Source of the DNA: Candidatus Dormiibacterota bacterium
GTDB lineage: Bacteria; Chloroflexota; Dormibacteria; Dormibacterales; Dormibacteraceae
NCBI GenBank assembly: GCA_003169845.1
Contig: PNAG01000003.1
Location: forward strand, 1-64,000
Direction: 5' to 3'
DNA: 64,000 nt
The translations under genes were made by a program, and so were the position numbers. This document shows, piece after piece, positions 7,628 through 16,360 of the stretch. The notes beneath the pieces are model-generated. The model ran no database searches, was not told the origin of the DNA, and saw nothing but the letters and a program-made list of their open reading frames with translations. Position 1 is the stretch's first letter; every line of letters starts with the position of its first letter.

Positions 7628-8680
7628 CTAGCAGGTGGGGGTGGGAACGATCGGTCCCGAAGCAGCCGGTGTAGGTGTCGCCAGCGTATGGATGCCTGCG
7701 ATTGGGCGGGCGCAAGACGTGCCGGCGACGAGAAGCGCCGCTGCCCCAAGCAGGCACGCAAGTCTGGCCAGCTCTCGCCGCCTGATCAAGTAGCGCGAAT
7801 TCAGGAAGACCGCGGTGATCGGCAGACTCCCGAACAGCGCGAGGGCGAGCATCAGCCCGCCGCCTGTTCCTCCCGGACCGGGCGAAGGCGCCACTGCAGC
7901 TGTTTGTTTGCACGGCGTGGGGCTGGGCGAGGTGCAGGTCGCCGACACGATTCCGGCCACACATCCTGTCGCCGGCGTAGGGCTTGGTGCCACATGTTGC
8001 ACAGGGGTCGGGATTGGGCTTGACCGGTGGGTGGGCGGCGGAGTCGTTGGCGGAGGAGTAGTAGGCGGAGGAGTAATAGGCGGAGGAGTGGTTGGGGGTG
8101 GAGTCGTCGGGGGTGGAGTCGTTGGTGGAGGAGTGGTTGGGGGTGGCGTGGTCGGTGGAGGAGTAGTCGGCGGGGGAGTGGTAGGCGGCGGGGTTGTGGG
8201 CAGCGCCGTGATGACGTAGGTCGTGCTGTTCGAAGTCATTAAGCCGGTGGCGCTGTTGATGACGTCTACCAAGATCAAGTGCTTGTTCACAGTTGCCAGT
8301 GCCGCCGGAGGGGTCCACGGCTTCAGCGGTCCGGTGTCGTAAAGCCCCTTATTGCAAATGGTCACGGGAACGCGAATCGCGATGACCGTAGACCTGGTGT
8401 CGAAGTAGAAATAGAAGGTCATGGTTATGGGCGCCGGGCCAATTGGGCACCCAGTTGTGAAGAAATACGTACCGTCAACTGTGATCGCGGTCGTCGGATA
8501 CCCGTTGTTGGGAGCTACGGTTACTCCGGCCGTGTCTGCTAGCGCGACCTGTACCGACAAACCGACCGCGAGGCAGGCAAGCGCCAGTGCCGGCCCCAGC
8601 CGGCGGGCCCAATCCCTTCCCTTCGCGACGCGCACGTTCGCGGGGAATTGTGAGGTGCGCCGGGCCGAGCCGCGCCACAC
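7628..8680 (-). CDS. Secreted/membrane-anchored protein with Thr-Pro repeat stalk
   Basis: A 350-residue protein with an N-terminal signal or anchor helix (about residues 27-48, ending LSVQVALA). A beta-rich domain of about 110 residues follows (VTVAPNNGYPTTAITVDGTYF is IPT/Ig-like in pattern). Next come 11 copies of a TTPPP pentapeptide (one ITPPP), a Cys-containing Pro/Thr/Ser segment, then two hydrophobic helices. The second ends LLVAGTSCARP and leaves a short Thr/Pro-rich tail. It looks like a stalked cell-surface protein held by C-terminal helices. No enzyme motif is seen. GTG 8680 is the longest start; a later one before the hydrophobic segment is possible. Confidence 0.7.
   Translation of the reverse strand: MWRGSARRTSQFPANVRVAKGRDWARRLGPALALACLAVGLSVQVALADTAGVTVAPNNGYPTTAITVDGTYFFTTGCPIGPAPITMTFYFYFDTRSTVIAIRVPVTICNKGLYDTGPLKPWTPPAALATVNKHLILVDVINSATGLMTSNSTTYVITALPTTPPPTTPPPTTPPPTTPPPTTPPPTTPPPTTPPPTTPPPITPPPTTPPPTTPPPTHRSSPIPTPVQHVAPSPTPATGCVAGIVSATCTSPSPTPCKQTAAVAPSPGPGGTGGGLMLALALFGSLPITAVFLNSRYLIRRRELARLACLLGAAALLVAGTSCARPIAGIHTLATPTPAASGPIVPTPTC
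8036..8200 (-). repeat. 15-bp tandem repeat coding for (T/I)TPPP x11
   Basis: About eleven in-frame 15-bp units encode TTPPP. Third positions vary between units (GGAGGAGTA, GGGGGTGGA, GGCGGGGGA types on the plus strand). The peptide is therefore more conserved than the DNA, which implies selection on the stalk and not only recent slippage. Confidence 0.85.
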
Positions 8681-8708
8681 ATAACGGACTCTTTATGTAT
8701 TAGACTCA

Positions 8709-8714
8709 TATAAG
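8709..8714 (+). promoter_or_regulatory. -10 element (TATAAG) of arsR-ino1 operon
   Basis: TATAAG lies 9 nt before ATG 8724 in an AT-rich island that also holds two CTTTATG copies (8691-8697 and 8720-8726 region), possible binding half-sites for the ArsR-type product. No ribosome binding site precedes the ATG, so a leaderless mRNA is likely. Confidence 0.55.
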
Positions 8715-8723
8715 GCAACCTTT

Positions 8724-9047
8724 ATGTTTCTCCAGAACCAGCGACACGAGCTTCCGGACCACTTTTTGGGGTTTGCCAACCCCACCCGCCTGCGCATCCT
8801 GGAGTGCCTCGGCAAGGCCGGCGAAGAGAACGTCAACGATCTCGCCGCCCACCTTCACATGAGCCAGCCGCGGATCTCGTGGCACCTGCGGATGCTCCGC
8901 GTCGGTGGCATCATCCGTACCCGCCGCGAGGGCCGGCAGGTGTACTGCTCCCTGGACCTGGAAAACATCGCGCTCGAGCGTGCGCGCCTGGATCACATGC
9001 TTGGAATCAAAGATCGAGTGAAAGTTCGTGAGGAGGTCAGAACGTGA
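8724..9047 (+). CDS. ArsR-family winged-helix regulator
   Basis: A 107-residue DNA-binding protein of ArsR/SmtB type. [14 protein letters not shown] begins helix 1, [20 protein letters not shown] is the helix-turn-helix, and [12 protein letters not shown] forms the wing. There is no CxC metal-binding motif on the recognition helix, so metal sensing is doubtful. The gene overlaps ino1 by 4 nt (GTGA) and heads the phosphoinositide operon, so it probably controls inositol phosphate synthesis. In mycobacteria an unrelated-family regulator gene also sits next to ino1, which makes a local regulator plausible. Confidence 0.88.
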   Translation: MFLQNQRHELPDHFLGFANPTRLRILECLGKAGEENVNDLAAHLHMSQPRISWHLRMLRVGGIIRTRREGRQVYCSLDLENIALERARLDHMLGIKDRVKVREEVRT

Positions 9048-10225
9048 AAAACGCCCAAAAGAATGGCCAAAAGAATGGCCATCGCAACGGCAAAGTACGG
9101 GTCGCCATCGTGGGGGTCGGCAACTGCGCCTCCTCCCTGATCCAGGGCGTGCACTACTACCGCAACGCGTCGGAGACGGAGGCCGTCCCGGGCCTGATGC
9201 ACGTCAACCTCGGCGGCTATCACATCAGCGACATCGAGTTCGTCGCCGCTTTCGACATCGACAAGAAGAAGGTCGGCCTCGACCTTTCGAAGGCAATCTT
9301 CGCCGGGCCCAACAACACGGTGAAGTTCACCGACGTTCCGCCGTTGGGCGTCAAGGTCCAGCGCGGAATGACGCACGACGGCATCGGCAAATACCTCGCG
9401 GACATCGTCCTGAAGGCACCCGGCGAGACCGCCGACGTCGTCGGCATCCTCAAGAAGACGAAGGCCGACGTGGTGGTCAGCTACCTGCCGGTCGGCTCGG
9501 AAGAGGCGACCAAGTGGTACGTCGAGCAGGCACTTGCCGCCGGCGTCGGGTTCGTCAACTGCATCCCGGTCTTCATCGCTCGCGAGCCTTACTGGCAGAA
9601 GCGCTTCGAGGACAAGAAGCTCCCCATCATCGGCGACGACATCAAGTCGCAGGTCGGCGCCACGATCATCCATCGGGTGCTGACGCGCCTCTTCCGCGAT
9701 CGCGGGGTCAAGCTCGAGCGCACGTACCAGCTGAACTTCGGCGGCAACACCGACTTCCTGAACATGCTCGAGCGCGACCGTCTGATGTCCAAGAAGATCA
9801 GCAAGACCCGCTCGGTCACCTCTCAGCTCGACTACGACGTAGGCGCCGATAACGTCCACATCGGTCCCTCGGACTACGTGCCCTGGCTGCACGACCGCAA
9901 GTGGGCTTACATCCGGCTCGAGGGCAGGTCGTTCGGTGACGTGCCGCTGAACGTCGAGCTGAAGCTCGAGGTTCACGACTCACCCAACTCGGCCGGCATC
10001 GTCATCGACGCCGTTCGCTGCGCCAAGCTGGCGCTCGACCGTGGAATCGGTGGCGCTCTTGAAGGCCCCGCGTCGTACTTCATGAAGTCGCCGCCTGTCC
10101 AGTACAGCGACAACGAGGCGAGGCGCCTGGTGGAGGAGTTCATCGAAGGTGATAGGGCGGGAGCCAACGGCGGTGTCCGCCGCCCGGCTCGCACCAAGAC
10201 CGCGACTGCGTCTGCTCGGCGCTAG
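9044..10225 (+). CDS. ino1: Inositol-3-phosphate synthase
   Basis: This NAD-dependent enzyme converts glucose-6-phosphate to 1L-myo-inositol-1-phosphate (also named inositol 3-phosphate). The 393-residue length and motifs fit the compact actinobacterial/archaeal type. They are [20 protein letters not shown] (NAD fold), [33 protein letters not shown] and the catalytic-site region SKTRSVTSQ. Start GTG 9044 is set by AGGAGG at 9031-9036, 7 nt upstream, and by the 4-nt overlap with arsR. It feeds the inositol head group to the CDP-alcohol phosphotransferase at 13148. The C-terminal 25 residues are basic and low-complexity. Confidence 0.95.
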   Translation: MKNAQKNGQKNGHRNGKVRVAIVGVGNCASSLIQGVHYYRNASETEAVPGLMHVNLGGYHISDIEFVAAFDIDKKKVGLDLSKAIFAGPNNTVKFTDVPPLGVKVQRGMTHDGIGKYLADIVLKAPGETADVVGILKKTKADVVVSYLPVGSEEATKWYVEQALAAGVGFVNCIPVFIAREPYWQKRFEDKKLPIIGDDIKSQVGATIIHRVLTRLFRDRGVKLERTYQLNFGGNTDFLNMLERDRLMSKKISKTRSVTSQLDYDVGADNVHIGPSDYVPWLHDRKWAYIRLEGRSFGDVPLNVELKLEVHDSPNSAGIVIDAVRCAKLALDRGIGGALEGPASYFMKSPPVQYSDNEARRLVEEFIEGDRAGANGGVRRPARTKTATASARR

Positions 10226-11063
10226 CTACACCGTTGGGGCGCGCTTGCTGCGCGTATTTCCTTCGGGGTTCCGGCATGCCGCGGCGGCGCCCGGCGGTTC
10301 GGCGTGGTTCTGGCTCAGCGCGCGCCAGCGCCGCGCCGCGCTGGAAAACTACGCCGCGGCTCTCGGCCGGGACGGTTCAGACCGAGAAGTTGCGCGTGTC
10401 GCGCGCCGCGCGTTTCAAAACTACGGGCGCATGCTCACGGACTTCTTGCTCATGGGCAGCCTCACACGCGAGGAGCTCATGCAGCGCGTGACCATCGACG
10501 GCCTCGACCATGTCGACGCGGCGCTTGCCAAAGGTCGGGGAGCGATCATGGCGGTGCCGCACATGGGCTCGTGGGACATGGCCGGGTCCTACGCCGGCGC
10601 GCTGGGCTATCCGATCTCGGCCGTCGCGGAGCGGTTTCCCGGATCGCTCAACGACGCCGTCGTACGCACCCGTCAGCGTTTTGGCCTGAACGTCATCATG
10701 CTGGGCCGCTCGGCCGTGCGTGGAATCACCCAGGCTCTCCAGGCCAACTCCATCGTCGCCCTTCTCTGCGATCTCGAGCAAGGACCTGGGGTGAGCGTTC
10801 GTTTCTTCGGCCGGCGCTCGGTCGTGCCCGCCGGGCCCGCGGCGATCGCCCTCAAGATGGGCGCGGCATTGATCCCCGCGTGTCAGTACGTGACGTCTCC
10901 CGGACACCATCACGTCCACCTGGACGCTCCTCTCACCTGGGCGGCCGGCGAGACCAACGAGGGACTGATGCAGCGGGTGGTCGGCCGCTTCGAAGAATTC
11001 ATCAAAGAGCGCCCCGACCAGTGGTACGCGTTCCGCCCGATGTTCACCCGGGCCGAGGGGTGA
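10173..11063 (+). CDS. Lysophospholipid-type acyltransferase, PIM acyltransferase-like (first copy)
   Basis: A member of the HtrB/LpxL-PatA acyltransferase family that moves an acyl chain from acyl-CoA or acyl-ACP to a glycolipid at the membrane. The catalytic HX4-type motif is HMGSWD, followed by [29 protein letters not shown] and [11 protein letters not shown] blocks. The neighbours (ino1, a second acyltransferase, a PimA-like transferase) resemble the mycobacterial pgsA-patA-pimA cluster, so acylation of a phosphatidylinositol mannoside is inferred. The start is uncertain: GTG 10173 overlaps ino1 by 53 nt, and in-frame CTG codons follow. Confidence 0.82.
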   Translation: MSAARLAPRPRLRLLGASYTVGARLLRVFPSGFRHAAAAPGGSAWFWLSARQRRAALENYAAALGRDGSDREVARVARRAFQNYGRMLTDFLLMGSLTREELMQRVTIDGLDHVDAALAKGRGAIMAVPHMGSWDMAGSYAGALGYPISAVAERFPGSLNDAVVRTRQRFGLNVIMLGRSAVRGITQALQANSIVALLCDLEQGPGVSVRFFGRRSVVPAGPAAIALKMGAALIPACQYVTSPGHHHVHLDAPLTWAAGETNEGLMQRVVGRFEEFIKERPDQWYAFRPMFTRAEG

Positions 11064-11936
11064 GTGTGGCGCTACCGCGCGTTCAAGGCCGTGCAGTCGG
11101 TGATCGAGAGGCTGCCGCGTTCGTGGGCTTATGCCCTCGCGGTGCTGGCGGCGCGATTCGCCTGGCGGTTCTCGCCGCTGGCGCGGCCGCGCCTCGAGTA
11201 CAACCTCAAGATCGCCTGCCCCGAGCTGGAAACGGACCCGCGCGAGCTGCGCCGCCTCTCGTGGCTCAACTTTCGGAACCACGCCAAGGCCTACGCGGAC
11301 CTGATGCAGCTGCCGAGGACCTCTGTCGAGACGATGCGGCCGTGGCTGAAGGTGCAGGGCATGGAGTATCTCGAGCAGGCTCGCGCGATCGGCAAAGGAG
11401 TGCTCGTCGTCTCTTGCCACATGGGTTCTTACGAAGTGGTGTCGGCGATCTGGTCGGCGACCCTCACGCCGGTCAGCTTCTTCGCGGAGGAGCTGGAACC
11501 GCGAGCCCTGTTCGAGTGGTATCGGGACACGCGAGCCCGGCTCGGGATCAGCGTCCTTACGCTCGACACTGGTGGTCTACGCAGGGTCCTCCAGGCGTTG
11601 CGCGACGAGGAGATGGTGGTCACGGCCATCGACCGCGACATCGTCGGCACGGGTTACCCGATGCCGTTCTTCGGCCGCCTCGCGCCGATTCCGCTGGGGC
11701 CGGCCGCGATCGCGTTGCGGACGGGCACTCCGATCTTTCCCGTGTGCGTCTACCGGCTGCCGGACGACACCTACCAGGCCGAGGGCGCGCCCCTGGTTTT
11801 CGCCACGGACACCGGCGATCCGAGGGCGGACCAGGTGCGGGCCACCGAGCAGGTGCTGCGTCAGCTCGAGAATTTCATCCGGCGCCATCCCGAGCAGTGG
11901 CATGTTCCCCATGCGATATGGGCCAATTCACCTTGA
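11064..11936 (+). CDS. Lysophospholipid-type acyltransferase, PIM acyltransferase-like (second copy)
   Basis: A 290-residue paralogue of the preceding gene. The motif is HMGSYE, followed by EELEPRALFEWY, AIDRDIVGTGYPMPFFGR and IPLGPAAIALRTG. Its GTG start comes immediately after the TGA at 11061-11063, so the two are coupled. Mycobacteria have one patA here. A tandem pair suggests either two acylation positions on the mannolipid or acyltransferases with different chain preference. The ending HVPHAIWANSP is short and hydrophilic. No signal peptide is seen; such enzymes are peripheral on the cytoplasmic face. Confidence 0.85.
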   Translation: MWRYRAFKAVQSVIERLPRSWAYALAVLAARFAWRFSPLARPRLEYNLKIACPELETDPRELRRLSWLNFRNHAKAYADLMQLPRTSVETMRPWLKVQGMEYLEQARAIGKGVLVVSCHMGSYEVVSAIWSATLTPVSFFAEELEPRALFEWYRDTRARLGISVLTLDTGGLRRVLQALRDEEMVVTAIDRDIVGTGYPMPFFGRLAPIPLGPAAIALRTGTPIFPVCVYRLPDDTYQAEGAPLVFATDTGDPRADQVRATEQVLRQLENFIRRHPEQWHVPHAIWANSP

Positions 11937-11950
11937 CGCGTTCATTGCCG

Positions 11951-11994
11951 TTTAAGCCCATCACCCTGGCCCTCCCCCCGACGGTGGGAGGGAA
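11951..11994 (+). repeat. REP-like palindromic element, copy 1
   Basis: It contains CCCATCACCCTGGCCCTC followed by a C-run, then GGTGGGAGGGAA, so CCCTCCC can pair with GGGAGGG. The same layout recurs at 52920-52964. It sits between two operon genes; the 3' GGGAGGG is 8 nt before ATG 12001 and may double as that gene's ribosome binding site. Confidence 0.6.
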
Positions 11995-12000
11995 AAGCAT

Positions 12001-13167
12001 ATGAAAGTAGGCCTTGTCTCGCCTTACGACTTCGCTTCGCCGGGCGGCGTGACCGACCACGTCAGGAACCTGGCCGCTCAGCTGCGGAAACATGGCCAGG
12101 AGGTCCGCATCTTCGCCCCGTCCAGCCGCGCCGACATCGATTTCGACACGCGCGAGTTCTACCGGATCGGCAGCCCCATCGCTGTCCCGGCCAACGATTC
12201 GGTCGCGCGGATCACGCTCAGCTTCCACCTCGGCAACCGGGTGGCCGCGATCATCGAGCAGGAGCGCTTCGACGTCCTGCATTTTCATGAGCCCCTGATG
12301 CCGGCGCTGCCGCTCACAATGCTGCGCATGTCGACCACGGCTAACGTCGGCACCTTCCACGCCTTCTCGCGCTCCAACATCGGCTACTACTACGGTCGCG
12401 GAATCCTCCATCCGTACCTCGACCACATCCACCGCGGCATCGCGGTCAGCGAACCCGCGCGCACGTTTTTCAACCGTTACTTCCCCGACTTTCCCCTCCG
12501 GGTCATTCCGAACGGCATCGATGTCAACGTGTTCAAGCCAGGGCTCTCACCGATCCGGCACCTGCGCGACGAGAACGTCAACATCCTCTTCGTCGGGCGC
12601 CTGGAAAAGCGGAAAGGCCTCGGCGACCTGCTGCGCGGCTACGAGTTCATGCGCGAGCGCGTTCCGCAGAGCCGGCTGATCATCGTGGGCGACGGGCCGA
12701 TGCGAGGCCAGGTCGAGTCGTACATCTCCCGCCACCGGCTTCCGAACGTCGTGCTGGCCGGCTATGTCCCCGACTCGGTCAAGCCCCGCTATTACAACAG
12801 CGCGGACATCTTCTGCGCTCCGGCCACCGGTGGCGAGAGCTTCGGCATCGTGCTCCTGGAGGCGATGGCTTCGGGTGTGCCCGTGGTCGCCACCGAGGTG
12901 CCTGGCTACATGTCCGTGCTCGAGCCTGGCCATGACAGCCTCACCGTGCGTCCCAAGAGCTGGGCCGAGCTAGGTGCGGCTCTGATCATCCTGGCCCGGG
13001 ATGCCGAGCTCAGAGCTCGCATGGGTGCGTACGGGCACGAGAAGGCGCGGCGCTACGCATGGGAAGCTGTCGCCTCGAGGGTGATCGAGGTCTACGAGGA
13101 AGCGCAAGCGGCCGCACGAAGCGGATCGCCGGAGGCTGAGGAGAGTCATGTTCACAACGCGGTTTGA
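12001..13167 (+). CDS. pimA: GT4-family glycosyltransferase, phosphatidylinositol mannosyltransferase-like
   Basis: A 388-residue GT-B glycosyltransferase. N-terminal MKVGLVSPYDFASPGGVTDH carries the Gly-rich acceptor loop typical of PimA. HFHEPLMPALP, GTFHAFSRSN and the C-terminal GDP-mannose site (FVGRLEKRKGL, then GGESFGIVLLEAMASG with the EX7E motif) follow. In mycobacteria PimA adds the first mannose to phosphatidylinositol. The flanking ino1, acyltransferases and phosphatidyl-alcohol synthase make that role likely here. The last 20 nt overlap the next gene. The exact acceptor cannot be proven by sequence; other mannosyl or glucosyl transfers to glycolipid remain possible. Confidence 0.85.
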   Translation: MKVGLVSPYDFASPGGVTDHVRNLAAQLRKHGQEVRIFAPSSRADIDFDTREFYRIGSPIAVPANDSVARITLSFHLGNRVAAIIEQERFDVLHFHEPLMPALPLTMLRMSTTANVGTFHAFSRSNIGYYYGRGILHPYLDHIHRGIAVSEPARTFFNRYFPDFPLRVIPNGIDVNVFKPGLSPIRHLRDENVNILFVGRLEKRKGLGDLLRGYEFMRERVPQSRLIIVGDGPMRGQVESYISRHRLPNVVLAGYVPDSVKPRYYNSADIFCAPATGGESFGIVLLEAMASGVPVVATEVPGYMSVLEPGHDSLTVRPKSWAELGAALIILARDAELRARMGAYGHEKARRYAWEAVASRVIEVYEEAQAAARSGSPEAEESHVHNAV

Positions 13168-13813
13168 AGCCTGGGTCCGGCGCAAGGCGGAAGCGTTGAT
13201 GTCGGCCGCCGGGCGCGTGCCCTTGACGCCGAACCAGGTCACGGTCGTCGGATTGATGTTGACGTTTGTCGCTGCGCTGCTGATCGCCTTCGGCCAGCTG
13301 CGCTGGGCCGGCGTGGTGCTCATATTCGCGGGCACGATGGACATCCTCGACGGAGCCCTGGCGCGGTCGACTCATGCGAGCTACCCGTATGGCGCGTTCC
13401 TCGACTCGACCCTGGACCGCTACTCGGAAGGCGCGATCTATGCGGGCCTCACCGCGTACTTCATCGGCATGGGCGGCCCGCTCCAGCGCTGGCTGGTGCT
13501 GGCGACGCTGGCCGCGCTGGCCGGCTCGTTCCTGGTGAGCTACGTGCGGGCGCGCGCACAGAGCCTCGGGTTCATCTGCGACTCCGGGCTTTTCGCACGG
13601 CCGGAGCGTGTGGTCGTGACGGTGATCGGCCTCGTCTTCTCTGGAGTTTTGGGTGGATACGTGCTCTACGCGGTCGTCTTCCTGCTTGCGGTGCTGACCA
13701 ACCTGACCGCGCTGCAGAGGATTCGCGAGGTCTGGCTGCAGGGTCGCGCGCAGCGCCTGGCCATCGAGCGCGAGACCAAGGCCCGGCGGGCAGCGCCTCC
13801 CCAGACGCCGTGA
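13148..13813 (+). CDS. CDP-alcohol phosphatidyltransferase, phosphatidylinositol-phosphate synthase-like
   Basis: A 221-residue integral membrane enzyme that exchanges CMP of CDP-diacylglycerol for an alcohol phosphate. The full signature is present at about residues 65-90: DILDGALAR, eight residues, G, then FLD and TLD aspartates. This fits DX2DGX2ARX8GX3DX3D exactly. About six hydrophobic helices are visible. Context with ino1 and a PimA-like enzyme suggests inositol phosphate as the acceptor, giving phosphatidylinositol phosphate. Phosphatidylglycerophosphate synthase is the alternative. ATG 13148 lies inside the end of the glycosyltransferase gene, and its TGA overlaps holB by 4 nt. Confidence 0.87.
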   Translation: MFTTRFEAWVRRKAEALMSAAGRVPLTPNQVTVVGLMLTFVAALLIAFGQLRWAGVVLIFAGTMDILDGALARSTHASYPYGAFLDSTLDRYSEGAIYAGLTAYFIGMGGPLQRWLVLATLAALAGSFLVSYVRARAQSLGFICDSGLFARPERVVVTVIGLVFSGVLGGYVLYAVVFLLAVLTNLTALQRIREVWLQGRAQRLAIERETKARRAAPPQTP

Positions 13814-14760
13814 CCGATCCATTCGCGATCATCGCCGGGCAGCCCCAGGCTCTGGGACAGCTGCGCTCGCAGGTCGAGAGCGGCCGCCTCGCGCATGCCT
13901 ACCTGTTCGTCGGCGAGTCGGGTCTCGGCAAGGCCACGGTCGCGCGACTGCTCGCGACCGCTTTGCTGCCCGAGGCGCCGCTTGGCCGGCATCCCGACTA
14001 CTGGGAAGACGACCGGATCAAACCGCTCTCCATCAACGAGATCCGCCTGCTGCCCGAGAAGCCACCAGAGTTCCACGAACTGTCGCTGCAGGCTTTCCTG
14101 AACCTCAAGCCGGCGGTCGGCAGCCGGCGGGTGGCGCTGCTCGCCAACGTGGGCCGCCTTCGCGACCAGGACCAGAGCGTGCTGCTCAAGACCCTGGAAG
14201 AGCCCCATCCACACCGGGTGATCGTCCTGACGACGCCCAGCCTCAACCCTTTCGTGGTGCTGCCGACCGTCGTGTCTCGCTGCCAGCGAGTCTTCTTTCA
14301 CCCCGTGCCGGCTCCCGAGATCGAGAAGCTGCTGGCGGGTCATGGGGTCGAACCCGGCCGGGCGCGCCTCATCGCCGAGCTGGCTCGCGGCCGTCCTGGT
14401 TGGGCGGCCCGGGTGGCGGGCGACCAGGGGGTGATCGAGCTCCACCACGATTGGACCCGGCGCCTCGAGGAGGTGTTCGGCGCTCCCGCAGACGTGCCGC
14501 TGCGGGTGGCGGCGGGGCTGGACGCCGAGCAGATGGCGTGGCGGCGGACCGAGGGCGAGGCTGAGGACCCCGCCCTTTTCGCGATCGCCAGCTGGCAGAT
14601 CGAGCTGCGCAAGAGGATGCTGGCGAGCCGCGGCCGCGATCAGGGGAGCTGGGCGCGGCTGATCGAGCTCTCATACGACACGCTTGGCTACCTCGAGCAG
14701 AACGTCAGCCCACGCCTCGCCCTAGAGACCTTCTTGCTCGAATGCCGAAAAGCTTCCTGA
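13810..14760 (+). CDS. holB: DNA polymerase III delta-prime subunit
   Basis: A 316-residue clamp-loader subunit that helps place the sliding clamp on primed DNA. A P-loop (GESGLGKAT, residues about 36-44), LLKTLEEPHPHRVIVLTT and the sensor-like VVSRCQRV identify it. The zinc-finger cysteines of many DnaX/HolB proteins are missing between residues 50 and 75. GTG 13810 overlaps the previous TGA as GTGA. Its presence inside a lipid operon is probably only co-transcription of a housekeeping gene. Confidence 0.9.
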   Translation: MTDPFAIIAGQPQALGQLRSQVESGRLAHAYLFVGESGLGKATVARLLATALLPEAPLGRHPDYWEDDRIKPLSINEIRLLPEKPPEFHELSLQAFLNLKPAVGSRRVALLANVGRLRDQDQSVLLKTLEEPHPHRVIVLTTPSLNPFVVLPTVVSRCQRVFFHPVPAPEIEKLLAGHGVEPGRARLIAELARGRPGWAARVAGDQGVIELHHDWTRRLEEVFGAPADVPLRVAAGLDAEQMAWRRTEGEAEDPALFAIASWQIELRKRMLASRGRDQGSWARLIELSYDTLGYLEQNVSPRLALETFLLECRKAS

Positions 14761-15797
14761 GAAAGGGCCTCGAGGGCTTCGAGCCATACGTCCCCGGCGA
14801 GCAGCCGGCGGATGGCGAAGGCTGGGTCAAGCTCAACACCAACGAGTCGCCGCTTCCGCCCTCGCCCAGGGTGATCGATGCGATCAAGGCGGCGACCGAC
14901 GATACGCTGCGCCTTTATCCCAGCCCAACCGCGGCCCCGGCGAGGCAGGCGATCGCCAAGCACTTCGGTCTCACGCCTGCGCAGGTCACGCTTGGAAACG
15001 GCGCCGATGAGCTGATCGAGATGTGCCTCCGCGCTTTCGCCGGCGCCGGGGACCGCGTCGCATACCCAACCCCCACGTATCCCTTGCTGGAGCCGCTGTG
15101 CCGCCTTCATGACGCGGTTCCCTCGCCGAACCCGACCGGCGAGATGTTCACCTGGTCCACTCAGTTGATGGACGACCCCGCGCCGCTGAAGTTCCTGGTC
15201 AATCCCAACTCGCCGACCGGGACCTGGCACGGCGGCCCTTCAGTCGAACGCGCCGTCGTCAGGTCGAAAGGCGTCGTCGTGCTGGACGAGGCTTACGTCG
15301 ATTTCGCTTTTGAATCGCAGGTCGCTCTGCTGGCGAGGCACGACAACCTGGTGATCCTGCGAACGATGTCAAAGTCCTACGCCCTCGCCGGCATGCGGAT
15401 CGGCTTCGCGCTGGGCAGTCCCGAGCTGATCGCCGCGCTCGATGCCGTCAAGGATTCCTACAACCTGGACCGGCTTGCCATCGTCGCTGCGACGGCAGCC
15501 ATCGAGGACGAGGAGCATCACCGCAAGATCGTCGACTACGTAGTGGCGGAGCGCCGATGGTTGGAGCTACAGCTCCACGAGCTCGGCTTCGAACATTCGC
15601 CGTCCGAGGCCAACTTCGTCTTCGTCAAGCCGGCCATTGGCAATGTTGCGGCCGCGGTCGTCGACGCACTGCGCGAGCAGCGAATCCTCGTCCGCCATTA
15701 CGATCGTGACCCGATCGCCGGGTGGCTCCGGATCACGGTCGGCACGCGCGACCAACACGAGCGCCTGCTGGCAGCCCTGAAGGAGATCCTGATTTGA
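14742..15797 (+). CDS. hisC: Histidinol-phosphate aminotransferase
   Basis: A 351-residue PLP enzyme converting imidazole-acetol phosphate and glutamate to histidinol phosphate. The N-terminus (KLNTNESPLPPSP), GNGADELIEMC, NPNSPTGTWHG, DEAYVDFA and the PLP-lysine block TMSKSYALAGMRIGF are all typical of HisC. ATG 14742 overlaps holB by 19 nt and the gene ends in TTGA shared with the next start. No other his genes are nearby. Such solo HisC-like proteins sometimes use other aromatic amino acids, so the histidine role is likely but not proven. Confidence 0.88.
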   Translation: MPKSFLRKGLEGFEPYVPGEQPADGEGWVKLNTNESPLPPSPRVIDAIKAATDDTLRLYPSPTAAPARQAIAKHFGLTPAQVTLGNGADELIEMCLRAFAGAGDRVAYPTPTYPLLEPLCRLHDAVPSPNPTGEMFTWSTQLMDDPAPLKFLVNPNSPTGTWHGGPSVERAVVRSKGVVVLDEAYVDFAFESQVALLARHDNLVILRTMSKSYALAGMRIGFALGSPELIAALDAVKDSYNLDRLAIVAATAAIEDEEHHRKIVDYVVAERRWLELQLHELGFEHSPSEANFVFVKPAIGNVAAAVVDALREQRILVRHYDRDPIAGWLRITVGTRDQHERLLAALKEILI

Positions 15798-16360
15798 CCG
15801 CGCCGACCCGAGACGAAGCCTGGGAGCTCGTCATCTCGATGACGAAGTCAGACCAGCTTCGCCGTCACATGCGAAGCGTCGAGGCCGCGATGCGCGCCTA
15901 CGCGCGACGCTTTGGCGAGGACGAGGAGCGATGGGCGGTGCTCGGTCTCATCCACGACTGGGACTACGAGTCGGGCCCGACCCTCGATCTGCACCCGATG
16001 CGCGGGATCGCGATGCTGCGCGAAAAGGGCTGGCCCGAGGACATCCTCGACGACATCGCCTCGCACGCCGATTACCTCGACGTGCCGCGCGACTCCAACA
16101 TCCGCAAGGCGCTGAACGCCGTGGACGAGATGTGCGGCTTCATCATCGCCTGCGCGCTGGTCAAGCCCGACAAGTCGCTTAGCGCGGTCGAGCCCAGGAC
16201 GGTGCGCAAGAAGATGAAGGACAAGGCGTTTGCTCGCGGCGTGCACCGTGAGGAGCTGGTCGCCGGCGCGGAGGCCCTCGGTATACCCTTCGACGAGCAC
16301 GTGGAGTTTGTCCGCGATGCTCTGAAACCGATCGCACAGGAGTTGGGGCTGAATCCATGA
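15794..16360 (+). CDS. HD-domain hydrolase
   Basis: A 188-residue HD-superfamily protein, probably a metal-dependent phosphohydrolase. After an alpha-helical start (AWELVISMTKSDQLRRHMRSVEAAM, in part) comes the metal motif LIHDWDYE with His-Asp, then ASHADYL and DEMCGFIIA with the later acidic ligand. TTG 15794 shares TTGA with the hisC stop. ATG 15839 would remove conserved residues ahead of the histidine ligand. The next gene starts in its ATGA, so it is coupled on both sides. The substrate is unknown; related proteins act on nucleotides. Confidence 0.8.
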   Translation: MTAPTRDEAWELVISMTKSDQLRRHMRSVEAAMRAYARRFGEDEERWAVLGLIHDWDYESGPTLDLHPMRGIAMLREKGWPEDILDDIASHADYLDVPRDSNIRKALNAVDEMCGFIIACALVKPDKSLSAVEPRTVRKKMKDKAFARGVHREELVAGAEALGIPFDEHVEFVRDALKPIAQELGLNP

